Shown: piece by piece, positions 9,155 through 21,086 of the stretch
How the letters are laid out: every line of letters begins with the position of its first letter
How positions within the stretch are numbered: position 1 is the first letter of the stretch
Source: Trichobilharzia regenti
Lineage: Eukaryota > Platyhelminthes > Trematoda > Strigeidida > Schistosomatidae
DNA length: 64,000 bases
Reading direction: 5' to 3'
NCBI GenBank assembly: GCA_944472135.2
Contig: OX235270.1
Coordinates: 138,895,632 to 138,959,631, forward strand
The notes under the pieces: generated by a model
The model's database searches: none
The model's input: the letters and a program-made list of their open reading frames with translations, nothing else
Told to the model about the DNA's origin: nothing
Program-made: the position numbers and the translations under genes

Positions 9155-11980
9155 ATGCTTTTAAATGCTCGATCTCTCCTTAACAAAATAACTTCCCTTC
9201 GCAGCTTGGTATACATGGAGCGGCCAACACTGATTCTGGTAACTGAAACTTGGCTTACTACTGATATACCTGACACAAAGCTGATAATTGATAACTATAA
9301 CATCCACAGGAATGACAGAGTAGACAAGAGAGGAGGCGGCTGTCTAATATATGCCTCTAAATCCACTAACTCCAATACCTTTACAAACCTAACTATCGAC
9401 AAACTCCCAGAATCCAAGTGGATAAGCATCCACACGAATGAAAATAACATTCTTGTGGGATGTATATACAGAGCCCCTAACAGCCCTATAACGACTGATA
9501 CGGTTATCGGAGAAATACTAGAGGTTGTACCTAAGCTGGAATTCGACTACAAACTAGTTTGTGGCGATTTCAACCTCCCTGGAGTGAACTGGGATACCTG
9601 CACTGGACCGAGAACCTACGAGGTGATCCTAGAAGCCATAGATGTAGGAGGATGGAAGCAGTGCGTACGCCTCCCAACACGACACAACAATATTCTCGAC
9701 TTAATCCTCTGTCACAAAATAGAGCCGATCTCGATAGAGGTGAGGGATAAACTCGACAACAGTGACCACAACATACTGTACTGCACCCTACCCTTACAAC
9801 TAACAACTAAACACACACCTAAGAGTTCCCCGGTTTACTATCAATATAGGGACTATCGAAATGCCGACTGGGAATTCCTACCAACGCTCTTGAGAAGCTC
9901 AGACTGGGGTGAATACTTCACCAATAATAACTTAGAAGTAATACTAAATACCTTCTACAAGACAATCAGTTCGGTAAGAGACACAATCGCACCCCTGAAA
10001 TCTGCCCTAAAGACACCAACTCTGTTCATAGATCGCAAAACGCGAATAAAACTAAGGAAACTAAAAAGGAGATTTTATTTATACAAAGAATTTAATGCAT
10101 TACACCTGATACACGAAATATTTAAAAATTTAGATGAGAGACATAAAATGAAAGCACAAGTCGAGGAAAATAAAGCCCTAGAGGGCACCTCTAAAACCCA
10201 GGAACTCTGCAAAATCTTGCAAAAACGGCTGAAGAAGGGTGAAGAAAACAATATCAGTCATTTAGAACACGAAGGTATAATTTATGATGATCCCCAGATC
10301 ATTAGTGAACTCCTGAGTGAGTGGTTCTCCAATAACACCAAAGCACATCCGTCCCCAATTCTCGACATAACCTGCAAAAATAACTACAAGTTAGGTGAAA
10401 TAAACTTTAATATACAAAATATAGCATCGGCGGTAAGGACATTAAAAGCTAACAGTAGTTGTGGGATAGACGATATACCATCCGTCATATACAAAAACGG
10501 TGGTACGGATATGATTGTATTATTACTTAGAATATTTAATATCTCACTAGTGACTGAAACCTACCCTGAAACTTGGAAAAACACATATATATTACCTAAG
10601 CATAAAGGAGGGGCCAAAACTAGTGCATGTAATTATAGGCCTATCAATATAACACCAGTCATATCAAGGATCATGGAGAAAGTAATCAAAGACCAAATGT
10701 CAGACTACTTTCTAAAACATAAACTCATCAACCTGTCACAACACGGATTCCTCAAGAAAAGATCTTGCGTCACTTGCCATATAGACTTTTTCAACGAAGT
10801 CACCTATAGAAGAGATAGGAGAGAGCTAGTGATTATCCTCTATTTCGATATAAGGAAAGCCTTCGACAGAGTCCCACATAGTCTGTTAGTCGGTAGGCTA
10901 TGCTCACTAGGGATACGCAACCCCCTCTACAATTGGATAAAATCATTTCTGTATGACAGGAATCAGACAACTAAAGTTGGCTCAATGACCTCCAGACCTA
11001 GACCAATCAGCAGTGGTGTCATCCAGGGGAGTGTATTGGGACCCCTTCTTTTCATTATATACATAAACAGTATATGTGAATGTTTTAGTATAGGCAAGCC
11101 AATACTGTATGCAGATGACTTGAAGGTGACATATACCTGCACAAATACAGATATCGGCCCAACTATGAACTCCATACATGAAGAATTAGCAAAAATGGAT
11201 AGATGGTGTGACACGTGGAGACTTGAGTTTAATGTTGAAAAGTGTGGATGGCTCTGCATAGGCTGTTCCAACCTTGACCTCAACCTAGCAATTCAGGGCC
11301 ACAAAATCCCCAGACTCAAATCTGTACTAGACCTAGGACTGAAATATTCACACAATCTATCATTTTCAGAGCATATCTCGAATCAAGTGTCGAAATCACG
11401 AAGGCTTATTGGTTTCCTACTCAGGAACTTCTACAGAAACGAGTCCAGAATACTACTGTACAAGGTATGTGTGCGCCCACTCCTAGATTACTGCTCATTC
11501 ATATTCAGCAGTACACGCATAGAAGACAAACTGAAAGTAGAAGGAGTACAGAGGTACTTCACGCGAAAAGTACTCGGAACCGATAACGGCACAAACTACT
11601 CTACCAGATGTGAAATCCTGGGACTAGAAACATTATGGTTAAGGCGACTGCGACTAAATCTGTTACTCTTCTATAAGCTTCTTAACCAAATAGTGTATAC
11701 CCCTGCTAACTATACTCGGTTCTCAGGTAACACAGGATACAACCTTAGGCACACTAAAGGTACAGTGGCTATAGAACCATGTAAAACAGCCACCAGGCAA
11801 AAGTTTTTCTTGATTAGGTATGCCCAAATATGGAACAAACTACCTGAGAAAATACGACTAGCAAGCACATTGGCCTCCTTTGAAAAGGCACTTAATGACA
11901 CACTAAGTGAGTTTGTAATTGATACCAATGGTAATTCCCATGTAAGAGTTTCAGAAATCATAGGCCCATTTAATGTATGA
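9155..11980 (+). CDS. LINE ORF2: apurinic-type endonuclease plus reverse transcriptase
   Basis: This intact 941-aa ORF belongs to the CR1/jockey-like LINE. The N-terminal endonuclease shows LNARSL at residues 3-8, TETWL, RGGGCLIY near residue 63 and CGDFNLPG near 136, ending in SDHN near 203. The reverse transcriptase begins around residue 430 (SSCGIDDIPS), has FDIRKAFDRVPH near 566, GVIQGSVLGPLLF near 623 and the YADD active site at 652-655. The C-terminal part resembles the usual CR1 tail. The frame is open upstream of this ATG back into ORF1 (PNNPGFLKIM), so the natural N-terminus may lie further 5' and overlap ORF1. The protein would nick target DNA and prime reverse transcription there. 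No stops or frameshifts were seen, so the copy could still supply activity in trans. Confidence 0.93.
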   Translation: MLLNARSLLNKITSLRSLVYMERPTLILVTETWLTTDIPDTKLIIDNYNIHRNDRVDKRGGGCLIYASKSTNSNTFTNLTIDKLPESKWISIHTNENNILVGCIYRAPNSPITTDTVIGEILEVVPKLEFDYKLVCGDFNLPGVNWDTCTGPRTYEVILEAIDVGGWKQCVRLPTRHNNILDLILCHKIEPISIEVRDKLDNSDHNILYCTLPLQLTTKHTPKSSPVYYQYRDYRNADWEFLPTLLRSSDWGEYFTNNNLEVILNTFYKTISSVRDTIAPLKSALKTPTLFIDRKTRIKLRKLKRRFYLYKEFNALHLIHEIFKNLDERHKMKAQVEENKALEGTSKTQELCKILQKRLKKGEENNISHLEHEGIIYDDPQIISELLSEWFSNNTKAHPSPILDITCKNNYKLGEINFNIQNIASAVRTLKANSSCGIDDIPSVIYKNGGTDMIVLLLRIFNISLVTETYPETWKNTYILPKHKGGAKTSACNYRPINITPVISRIMEKVIKDQMSDYFLKHKLINLSQHGFLKKRSCVTCHIDFFNEVTYRRDRRELVIILYFDIRKAFDRVPHSLLVGRLCSLGIRNPLYNWIKSFLYDRNQTTKVGSMTSRPRPISSGVIQGSVLGPLLFIIYINSICECFSIGKPILYADDLKVTYTCTNTDIGPTMNSIHEELAKMDRWCDTWRLEFNVEKCGWLCIGCSNLDLNLAIQGHKIPRLKSVLDLGLKYSHNLSFSEHISNQVSKSRRLIGFLLRNFYRNESRILLYKVCVRPLLDYCSFIFSSTRIEDKLKVEGVQRYFTRKVLGTDNGTNYSTRCEILGLETLWLRRLRLNLLLFYKLLNQIVYTPANYTRFSGNTGYNLRHTKGTVAIEPCKTATRQKFFLIRYAQIWNKLPEKIRLASTLASFEKALNDTLSEFVIDTNGNSHVRVSEIIGPFNV

Positions 11981-12050
11981 ACTCAGAGACTACACCTGTT
12001 GTTTGTTTTGTCTCTATTTATAATTCCAGACAAAAAAGCAGCAGTCATGA

Positions 12051-14515
12051 CAATAACACCCATTCAACCAAGAGTCGATCAAACTATGTCTACCTGATAC
12101 AAAGGGCGAACCATAATCAACATACGAATGAAATATGAGAAAACAAGGTAGAAACTTACCGCAACACCACATGAAAAGATAAAAGTTACTTGGACATCAT
12201 TTATAATCCACCAACTGGTCTCCTACCCAAAAAGAATGCGGCGATGTTTTATCCAAAAAGGCGAGGAAATACATAAACCCACAGCAGCTGTTGTTAACAC
12301 TCAGTGGGGGTAGGAGCCAACAAAGTAATCCTTTCAAAGCATATGTATACTTCAAATGGGCACGGAGACTTTGTAGAATACGTCATAATCCAAATCACTG
12401 CCTCTACAGCGCCAATAAACCTGGATATCTATGATATAACGAAAACATGCTGAAAGCTGCATCTCAGATCAAGTTGACTCATTCGATGGTAATGATCTCC
12501 TCCTGCGTGCCTTATTCGACATATTGAATGGAATGGTTCGCAGTTATTCTGGTACTAGATCGAAAAGAATAAAAAATTCACCGGTTGCTGAATCAAAAGT
12601 ACTTCTCTGCATGTTTAACTGTATTCTAACTGCTATGATTAATTCCAAACCATTTATCCCATAATCACTCAAATTCCAGGAACGATCCAATTCTACCATT
12701 TAAAGAAGCTGGCGAACACGATGTAAATGAGTATTCATGATCTGAAATAAAGAAGCAGCTGGTTTTCAAACAGTTTTCAACACTTTACTCAACTTACGAG
12801 TACAGTCCGCCATACAGACACAAATGGCGCAAATGGAGAATTCTAGGAAAATAGATATAGGCAGATTTTGATTGGCTGCTGGCTAGCTGGCTTCCTATTG
12901 GTCTAAAATATAAGTTAAAGCGGTAATCTTTTTATTTTGACACGGAAATTTACAGTCAGTATGATTTAGGGCTTACCTTACCATAACATAACGGCGTGTT
13001 AATTTTTTGGCATGAGTGTAATGTGATAGTCACACGCTATTTGGAAACATTGGTTGTGTTTAAAGTACATTAAGATGTATGAGAATGTCTAGTAAGTGAG
13101 TATAAATCAACAATAATTTCGATGCATTTATTTTAAGTCCAAAATAGGATGTATGCATTTTTGATTACTAGGCGAATATAATTCAACTACAATTTCTAAA
13201 AATTTAATGTATCCTTAATTAGTACATATAGATAAATGTATGTATTAACTAATCTACTTTTTTAAGTTGTCAATTCAATGACCTGTGGGATTTGTGCATA
13301 CTAGGTCAGCATAAATCAAGTAAATTTCCCTTCAAATGGCTGAGAGCGACAGTTTAAAGCATACTTTGGTTGATTGTTTCGTGATGAGAGCAATTTGGAG
13401 TCAGTTATAAATTACACTGATCTGCGTCTAATTCATACGTTTTTCAGCTGAGGATTTCCGGTTCATAGCGTATCCTGAATAACCGTGATTAATACGATTT
13501 ATCACTTAGACCGCAGCACCACCAAGCTTGAAACAGTTCTAAATTTATTCTAACCTATTCCTAGATAATGCCTTTTTATGGTAACTGAAGATCTTATTTA
13601 CCCACTATGTTCTGAAATGGCACAGGTCGTGCTTAAAAAAACAGCTGCGTGCTGAATCAAAACTTTCCGCTCTGGAGTAACGCTAGTCCATGCTTAATAT
13701 GTTCTGTGAGGGCTGGAACAACGTTGATAAGCACACCCAGTAGGTTCAACTTAGTGCCACTCATGCTGAAAAACCAGCGCACAGTTTCACTGTCAAACAA
13801 TGGCAAAACAGTAAGGGAATTTACTGTTACTATTATAAGCATAGTCTATGTTACTATATTAGCATAGTATACGTTAATTAGCTCAGTGACTGCAGGTTTA
13901 CCATGATCCTTGACTACCAACATAATAACTGGGAACATCAGGCTAAAAATATGCTATATAGTAGCGTCCAGTGAAAAAACTGACCTACACACTGCGAAAT
14001 GAGCAAAACATTCAGAAAAACCCTTCAAATTCAATGAAAAACGAATTCACGAAAACATATAACTAGCCGACGTAGGAACTCATCATGACCTAGAAACTGA
14101 CTGTAGCCTCTTTCGAATTCTAGAATCGACCTCGACACCATTTGATGCAGTAAAACAACTTAACATGACCTTATCTAATTTTCGCCTCCACGATCAAATT
14201 TCTTTCCTGTTATGAAACTACGATAAGACTGCTGAAAAATGGAATAAATATATCACTGATCTCAACATAATACATCAATAATCTTTAAGCCAAGGGTGCT
14301 GTTCACAACAAAGTTATATAGGAGAATTGACTTCAAGCTTTATTTTTCCCAGATATCTGTATTACATTCATGTGATGTCTGGGTTTTTTGTTAATGCGAA
14401 GACAATATTTTTATATCTCTTTATGTGCTACACAAACAGACTTTATAGCAGACTGTTCCGACTGACTCTAATGTCAGAAAGAACAACCAAACTGTAAGTC
14501 CATTATACATCAAAT
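12051..14515. other. Gene-free stretch
   Basis: No convincing coding region was seen. The short ORFs at 13649-13867 and its antisense lack family motifs. The DNA is AT-rich and of mixed complexity, probably old decayed repeats. Confidence 0.6.
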
Positions 14516-14785
14516 TATGTGTAATTTATATAATAACTTATCCATGCCTGTACAATTGGTATGTTCCTGCATAAACAGGAAGGAATATATTATTATTATG
14601 AAAACAATATTTATGCATGCCTATACAATTGGTGTACCCTACATAGCTAGGGAAAAAATGTACCTTATTATATTATCTTTACTAAATATGCTTATTAATA
14701 TTATGTGTAAATTATCGAATTGATGATGCCTGTAAACTGGCGTCCCTCATGTAAAAAATGAGAATATATATTATTGTTATTATTA
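14516..14785 (+). repeat. Cluster of LINE 3' tails
   Basis: Three related tail sequences lie end to end. Each carries a TGCCTRTAMA-type motif, a short hairpin (for example TTCCTGCATAAACAGGAA) and a TTATTATTA run, at about 14542-14600, 14618-14690 and 14724-14785. The same motif recurs at 17175 and 17713, so these are 5'-truncated remnants of related LINE families. Confidence 0.6.
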
Positions 14786-14789
14786 TAAC

Positions 14790-15640
14790 AGTCCATCGTT
14801 GGTTGTCCTCCACACTCTAGGCTGCGATACCGCATTCTCCAGTCATGTCAGCTATGTCAACCCTCATCACAATCCATGGCCTCCTCCATGGTTCGAGCTG
14901 ACCCTCAAACAACAGCCTCCTGTTTTCCTTTCCCCATCTCCCAACTGCCAGCAGCTCATCTTTCGCCCATCACATCCAATCAATCATCACTCACTCCACC
15001 CGGTCCAATCAATCCCTATCCTCAATCGTGTCTCTAAGATACCTGTGTATATACTGTCCTTCAAACTTCGCTTCTCCGAGAGATTTATCTCAACATCTGC
15101 GCCAAATCCACCCCGCCGAATACAATGAGGTCCTTCCCGGTTGCCTCCCCGACGACCGTCGAACACGACGAAGTTGATCCCCAAATGAAGAACTCACCCC
15201 ACTAATGCCAGCAGACGCAGGAGTTGATCGATTCAACAGCGAAGCCAGGCTATATCAACACCTACACAACCATCTGCTACATTGCTCAGTTGAAGCCATC
15301 AAACGCCGTCAGTAAACACTCAAATGGATGACATTGGTCCCGTTATCGCGCTCTGCATTAGCCATTGGTTTCTATTCGACTCCATCCTCACATGCATCAT
15401 CACATGAAAGCTATGCTACTAGATCAAGCACCGTATATACGTTCAAGGCCTGAAACCTGGCCAGCTCAAGAAGACGCTCGGTTGATCCCAACTGCCAGAT
15501 GTCTCGATTCCACTTCACTCACGCCCAAACGGTTCCTCGATCTTGTCGCTGAAACCACTGGCGGCCGCACCGCCGTGCAGTGTGTAAGCGTATATACGAG
15601 ATAAAATGGAGACGTACAATTAACCCATCTCTACCAGGAA
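14790..15640 (+). pseudogene. Decayed LINE 5' fragment (probable R2-like group)
   Basis: The region is GC-richer than its surroundings and contains several short plus-strand frames rich in His, Pro and Ser. Stops and frameshifts are frequent. It starts just after a LINE tail, as the R2-like copy at 17770 does, which suggests a related 5' part. The family call is inference only. Confidence 0.35.
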
Positions 15641-17170
15641 AAGCCGTCATTTCAAATAGGTCTTAGAGACAAACTGAGCCAAACACTACGCCTATTGATG
15701 AGTTCAAGGTCAACATATCTATCTCTGCTCCTACAAATCCACGAAGAACAACTTCAAATCTAACTATCATAATCTCCTCGAATATGCAGACTCAGCTCAA
15801 GCAAGAGCGAAACCTCCAATTTGCTGTCATTATTGATTAAACCGTAAAAGATGAAGCCAACCGATCACTCGAATTACCAGAATAGATAAAAGCAGTAAGA
15901 AACGTTAACAGAAAAATTTCAAATATTCCCCCTATATATATGAGTCCGCTACTTCAGAAGTATACCGGACTGTATACTTCAGAAAAACATATATTACTAG
16001 GCCCTCGCTTTTCTTTTACATAGCTCACGCACTCTGACTTTTGTGTTTAACTCCTTTTAAACCTTGTAAGTAGGTGAAATTATCACCTGTCTTTCACTTT
16101 AAACTAATTGTTCGCAGAAAAGACTGTAAAATATCGGGAAAATAATATTTCTTGAAAAAAACACAACAAAAAATGATGAACCCCATGCCTGTTGTATATT
16201 TTGAATTATTAACACCTTTTATATACTTCTGCATCTGTCTGGCGGTTTTCTTTTGTCTTCTTCTCTTTTCAAAGATACTGCTTTCAACGAAGGTAGATAT
16301 GGTGGGGGTCACTAAGGTGAATCGCCCCATTCTGCAGGAACAGCAATACACAAATTAAAGGCTCGAGATATTTCTGATTTTTATGAGGGCTTAGATCTTT
16401 ATCTTGAAAAAGATAATAATGAACGCCTTGACAGATCATGCTTCTACCTCTAAATATATACTATTCGCCCAGCCTATTGTTGAGATGCGACCATGTGGGA
16501 TGTGCACAGTTTTATGGGGCATCTTATAAACTAACTTGCTGTCCATTGACTGATCTTTAAATACCACTTCACAATGTCTTATCTCATTCATTTTCCAATA
16601 ACGTCTTTACTTGATCCTCATTATATCCCATTAAACCTAACATTTTACAGCTCTTTATGACTTATTATATTCCTACTCTCTGAAGGGTACGGTTGTACAT
16701 TAAATGCACAAAAAGGTATAAAACAAAAACAACTGGCACAACTGAGGATAAATGTATTAAAACCAAAAGTGGACATCATGATAGTACGAGGTACACGTGT
16801 AGCATTATACATTGCAAATGAACGTTGTCAGCCTAGGGAGTTTATTTTATTAATGCATTTATTAATGATACTTGCACTTACCTATTTCATTACACTTTAA
16901 TGATTCACCTCAGCACTTTTACTTTTCTAAAACAGCTTTCAATCCCTTGTAAACGTTGTACTTACCTCAATATTGGTTGGTTATCGTATGCCGACAACCA
17001 CGGGATGAAAACGAAACGAAGTCGATTTTCCCGCTCAACCTGGAGGACAACTGTACAATTCAATAACTATACAGCCTAGTTCAGACAATGTGTATTTATA
17101 TATATATCAAATATTTAACTGTTGAAACATTATTAACTTGTAGACAATCTACGATTTGATATTATATCAT
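15641..17170. other. Gene-free stretch
   Basis: AT-rich sequence with no supported gene. The overlapping ORFs near 16094-16358 on both strands are hydrophobic low-complexity translations without motifs. A short inverted repeat (CTTCAGAAGTATACCGGACTG...) lies near 15951-15986. Confidence 0.55.
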
Positions 17171-17245
17171 ACTTGATGGTGCCTGTAAAAATGGCATGCA
17201 TTTTCATGTAAATTTATATGTTTATATGAGAATATACATTATTAT
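17171..17245 (+). repeat. LINE 3' tail with GCCTGTAAAAATGGC motif
   Basis: The sequence contains GCCTGTAAAAATGGC, then TTTATATGTTTATATGAG and a terminal TTATTATTATAC. The end of this tail is the source type for the tiny insertion at 19136-19171. Confidence 0.65.
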
Positions 17246-17711
17246 TATACTGATACAGCGCTGCAATTCTCTACTTATTCGTGGTATTGCTAGCTCATCT
17301 AGTGAATAGCGGGATCATTGGTATTATAAAATCTGCTGACAAGTTCAAAGTGGGTCTCATAAACAACTGGAAATGTCACAAATATGATGTACTTACAGGT
17401 GAATTCAAAGTTTAATAGACTTTAAAACTCTTTCTGAATGATTTACTGATAATTATTGTTTACTCTGCATCTCTTATGTATCACGTCAGCACCTGTACAG
17501 AAATGCTACTTACCTTCCCAACTAACGCAATCATTTATGATTCCCGCGTGAAATTGATATGTATTTTTTTTTCAATCACAGTTTAGATTTGACGCTATAT
17601 CTATTTCCTTATTTGTACACTTCATTCTAAATGTTTCTCTCACATTCAACTTATTTCTAAATTAACAAATCATATTATATATTCTATAAGTTTTCATAAG
17701 TATACATATGT
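17246..17711. other. Gene-free stretch
   Basis: AT-rich sequence between two LINE tails; nothing recognised. Confidence 0.5.
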
Positions 17712-17768
17712 TCATGCCTGTAAAAATGGCTGGTTTCTGTTACAGAAATAAAAATTATTATTATTATA
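17712..17768 (+). repeat. LINE 3' tail abutting the R2-like copy
   Basis: GCCTGTAAAAATGGC is followed by the hairpin TTTCTGTTACAGAAA and a TTATTATTATAC end. It directly precedes the R2-like element, so the two may be head-to-tail copies. Confidence 0.6.
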
Positions 17769-17769
17769 C

Positions 17770-20050
17770 TGTGTCAGTGACGCCACAACATCTGGAAAAT
17801 ATTCATATTGACGAATAGGTTCCAACTTATACTATCGACGCCTTCTCGCCCAGGCGAGCTTCATCACCCACTCCAAACTTTGAACACGAACCTCAACGAC
17901 AAATTACGCCAACTACTCGACTCACTCAAGATGGTTTAACACCCCTAGTGAATATGACACTCCATAGAAGCCTCCATATAGGCACTATACATGCTAACCT
18001 CATGGCTGCCATCAACACACAACTGGCAAGTTCATCTCAGCGGCTGGACACTGAATCCACTCGACAAATTATCATGCAACCATATGCCAATGATATTACT
18101 CTTGAGGAGACACGTCAACTTCTGGATAAGCAGGCCCAACAGCTGTTCCCTACAAGATGAAAACCATCCAAGCAGAGATACGTCTCCGGTCTCCCATCAA
18201 ACTTAAACAACAAGAAGAGGCGTCGCATCTTACATGCCCACATGCGAGCGCTTTTCCACCGTTCGCCAAAAGATGCTGCGAACACGGTACTTGATGGCAG
18301 ATGGAGAGACCCGTTCACATGTCAGCCTTCCGCTACAGGAGGCTTCAATGAATTTTGGATAGAAACATTCACGCGCTCAGCCCTACCAGACACTGGACCG
18401 GTCCAGGACTACCTTCCAACCAATAACGACCATATCGCCCCAGTTTCAACCAAAGAGATCATATCGGCACTAAAATAAATAGTCATATCCTTGGCTTGTG
18501 CTTACCATATGACTCCCAGGGACCTCCAGATTATTAACCACTAGTCTGGCTGGATATCTAAACCGTCTTTTGCTGACGTCTTTCCTGTCTTCACCCCTGT
18601 CAGCTTCCAGGGTCACCTTCATTCTCAAGACATCACAACCCGATAACCCTACTGACTAGCGGCTTATCTCCATAACTTCTTTCGTTACTCGCTGTCTGCA
18701 CAAGATTATCGCCGAGCGCTGGTCCAGATCATTCTCAGTGGAAAAACTACAGTTTGCCTTCCTGCAACGTGATTGCTGCTTCGAAGCGACCAATCTTCTT
18801 CACGCCGTTTTGAGAGAAGCGCACTCCAACTACACAAGTTGTGCATTAGCTATTCTCGACGTTTCGAAAGCTTTCGATAGCGTCCTACATCAAACAATTT
18901 TAAGGGTGGCTGAAAGTTTTGGTGCGTCCTCAATGCTTACAGAACATCTTACAAACTACTATTCTAACTCCTACAGTCTCTTCCACGAAGTGAAGTGTCA
19001 TCCAACACGGGGTTCAAACAAGGTGACCCTCTGTCACCGCTTCTCTTCATCATGACTATGGATGAGATACTCAATGTTCTTGAAGCCCATGACTCCATCT
19101 ACGTTGATGGTCATCCTTTGCACTACATAGCATATAATAATAATTTATACCTTCATATAAACATATAAATTTACATAGCATATGCTGATGATCCCATCAT
19201 CCTAGCTCCAAACGCTGCGGCTCTTCAAAAAACAGGCTCAGCTGTACCGCCGCCTCACTGGAACTTGCGGGATTATCGATCAACGTCAACAAAAGCCGTA
19301 CAATCAACATAGTCTCTGACAGACAGCGTAAAATTATGACTCTTTCTCCAACTATCTTCAATATCAACTGCCAGTCAATTCCAGTCATCTCGCCAACAGA
19401 GGAATTTACCTGTCTGGGTGTTCCTTTCAATCACAAAGGCAGGCGCTGCTTCGATGATGGGGGCGTGTGAAACGCGCCCCCCTCAAACCTCGTCAACGAA
19501 TTAAAATCCTGATGAACAATCTGATTCCTCGTCTACTCTACTCACTGACTCTCAGCATCACTCACAAGAATACCCTGAAAACGATGGACAAACTTACTCG
19601 TGCAGCTGTCAGCCGATGGTTTAACCTCCCGAAGGACACTCCGACTGCATTTTTCCACGCTGATATCAAAAAGGGAGGCCTGGGAATCATAAATCTCTCA
19701 ACAACGATTCCAAGCCATAGACGCAAAAGAATCGAGGCACTGCTCAATAACAGGAATCCGCTCATACGCAGCATAGCGTCCTCCCCCAACTTCACGCCTC
19801 TTCTTAGGATCTGCAATCTTCCGATGCAAGCCCACAGACAAATAGTAACATCAGCAGAAGAAGCACATGAAAGCCGGGCACAACAGCTACACTCATCAGC
19901 GGATGGTTATGGTTTGACGGAATCAAAAACATGTCCCGAATCTCACAAATGGTTTCTCAACCCTGAAATGGCCTTTCCCAAACTCTATGTACGGTCGCTT
20001 CCTTTCTGCCTGACAAGCTCACTTAATTGCTGCAGGTCAGTATCTATTGT
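17770..20050 (+). pseudogene. Decayed R2-like non-LTR retrotransposon polyprotein
   Basis: Several frames together read as one R2-type protein. NKKRRRILHAHMRALFHR and AANTVLDGRW (18207-18305) match the pre-RT region of R2. ILDVSKAFDSVLHQTILRV (about 18857-18910) is RT motif A. Next come KQGDPLSPLLFIM (about 19018-19060) and YADD, which is split by a small insertion at 19124-19183. The stretch 19467-19900 has WFNLPKDTPTAFFHADIKKG and GGLGIINLSTTIPSHRRKR, a signature of the R2 thumb and linker. Frameshifts and stops make it non-functional, and it ends near 20050 before the restriction-like endonuclease is complete. R2 elements normally sit in 28S rDNA; no rRNA sequence is present here, so this is a dispersed relative or a relic. 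Confidence 0.75.
19124..19183 (-). mobile_element. 36-bp LINE tail insertion with 12-bp target duplication
   Basis: TACATAGCATAT occurs at 19124-19135 and again at 19172-19183. The 36 bp between them, read on the minus strand, match the LINE tail at about 17205-17245 (AATTTATATGTTTATATGA and then TTATTATT). Removing the insert and one duplicate restores a His-Tyr-Ile-Ala-Tyr-Ala-Asp-Asp reading. This is an extremely 5'-truncated retrotransposition event. Confidence 0.7.
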
Positions 20051-21086
20051 TCAGTGTTTAGTTTATTATTTTGCTCAATAATTTTGGGGAATTATTTACC
20101 TCTCCAAATATGGTACACTTGACTTCATTCAGTTGTACCAATCAACTCTATTTTTGAAGATAGTAATACCATACTCTGAATTGATGTATTAAGTGAAACA
20201 GTGTGGAAAACTGAACGAGTAATTGCTTCCTCCACTGCGCTTCACTTGCAACATTCGTGAGAACCACCTAAATTTGTTAGCCTAGAAGTCAGCTGAGCAC
20301 ACAGTGGGACAATATTATTAAAGTAGGGTTATCTTTTATACATCGAATCCGCATAACCCATATTGCACCGCACATGTCAGTACAAATATCAGTTAAACCC
20401 ACCTAGAATTAACCTTTCAACTTGCGATAATTCATGTGCAAACACACATACGGTGGAAGACATTTATGGATGATAAATTTCGTTCCCACACAAGGTTCTG
20501 TTAGCATTTATAGGTCACCTTCATATACTGATAGCATTAACTCGTCAAGTAGTGCCGTTTTTTTCCACAAAAATGTCCTGCTCTGATGTCCTGAGATGTG
20601 AAACTTTCATGGAATGACACCATGCCGAAAGGTGTAGCTTCTACATAAAATGGACAATTTGTGTGGATGAAGTTCCCCCCCCCCCAACTGTAATATCTTG
20701 CTCATTACAGCAAGATTTCGATACATTGTCTGAAACACTAATCACTGCAACCAATATGCTAAGAGTGTTTCGCAGTCGGATCGCATGAAGCGGACATCAA
20801 GAGAAATGAGAATTTATATTAATCCAGAAAGCATGTAGCACAATTTTATTAAAATTTATTCACAAAAACATTTACCAAGCAGAATTTCAACCAACATGCC
20901 GGATAAGTCCATCCTTTAAAAAGATATTGGACTAGTCTTTTTTGAAGTAGCTCGCTACTGTAGCCTTTGTTGTTCCCAAGATGGTTTGTGGATTGCTTAG
21001 ATTATGTATACATCATTATCTAGACTGTAAGGGATAATTCAAATTCATCGAAAAACAATTCCGAAACTACGAGTAACGTAGAAAAA
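20051..21086. other. Upstream region of the ASH2 gene
   Basis: No gene was seen. A run of about 12 C lies near 20676. The last part should contain the promoter and 5' leader of the ASH2 gene, but no TATA box or other element could be assigned. Confidence 0.5.

Larger units (their letters stand above)
8028..12050 (+). mobile_element. CR1/jockey-like non-LTR retrotransposon, two ORFs
   Basis: This LINE carries a basic ORF1 followed by an endonuclease-reverse transcriptase ORF2, the CR1/jockey-type plan. ORF2 is intact. The 5' end is missing or lies beyond the gypsy insertion, because ORF1 coding begins right at the inferred LTR end. The 3' limit is uncertain; I recognised no tail beyond about 12050. 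Confidence 0.8.

Noticed and set aside
10963..11283. Antisense ORFs within LINE ORF2
   Set aside because: Shadows of the intact plus-strand reverse transcriptase.
16094..16358. Overlapping ORFs on both strands
   Set aside because: Low-complexity translations on both strands with no family motif.
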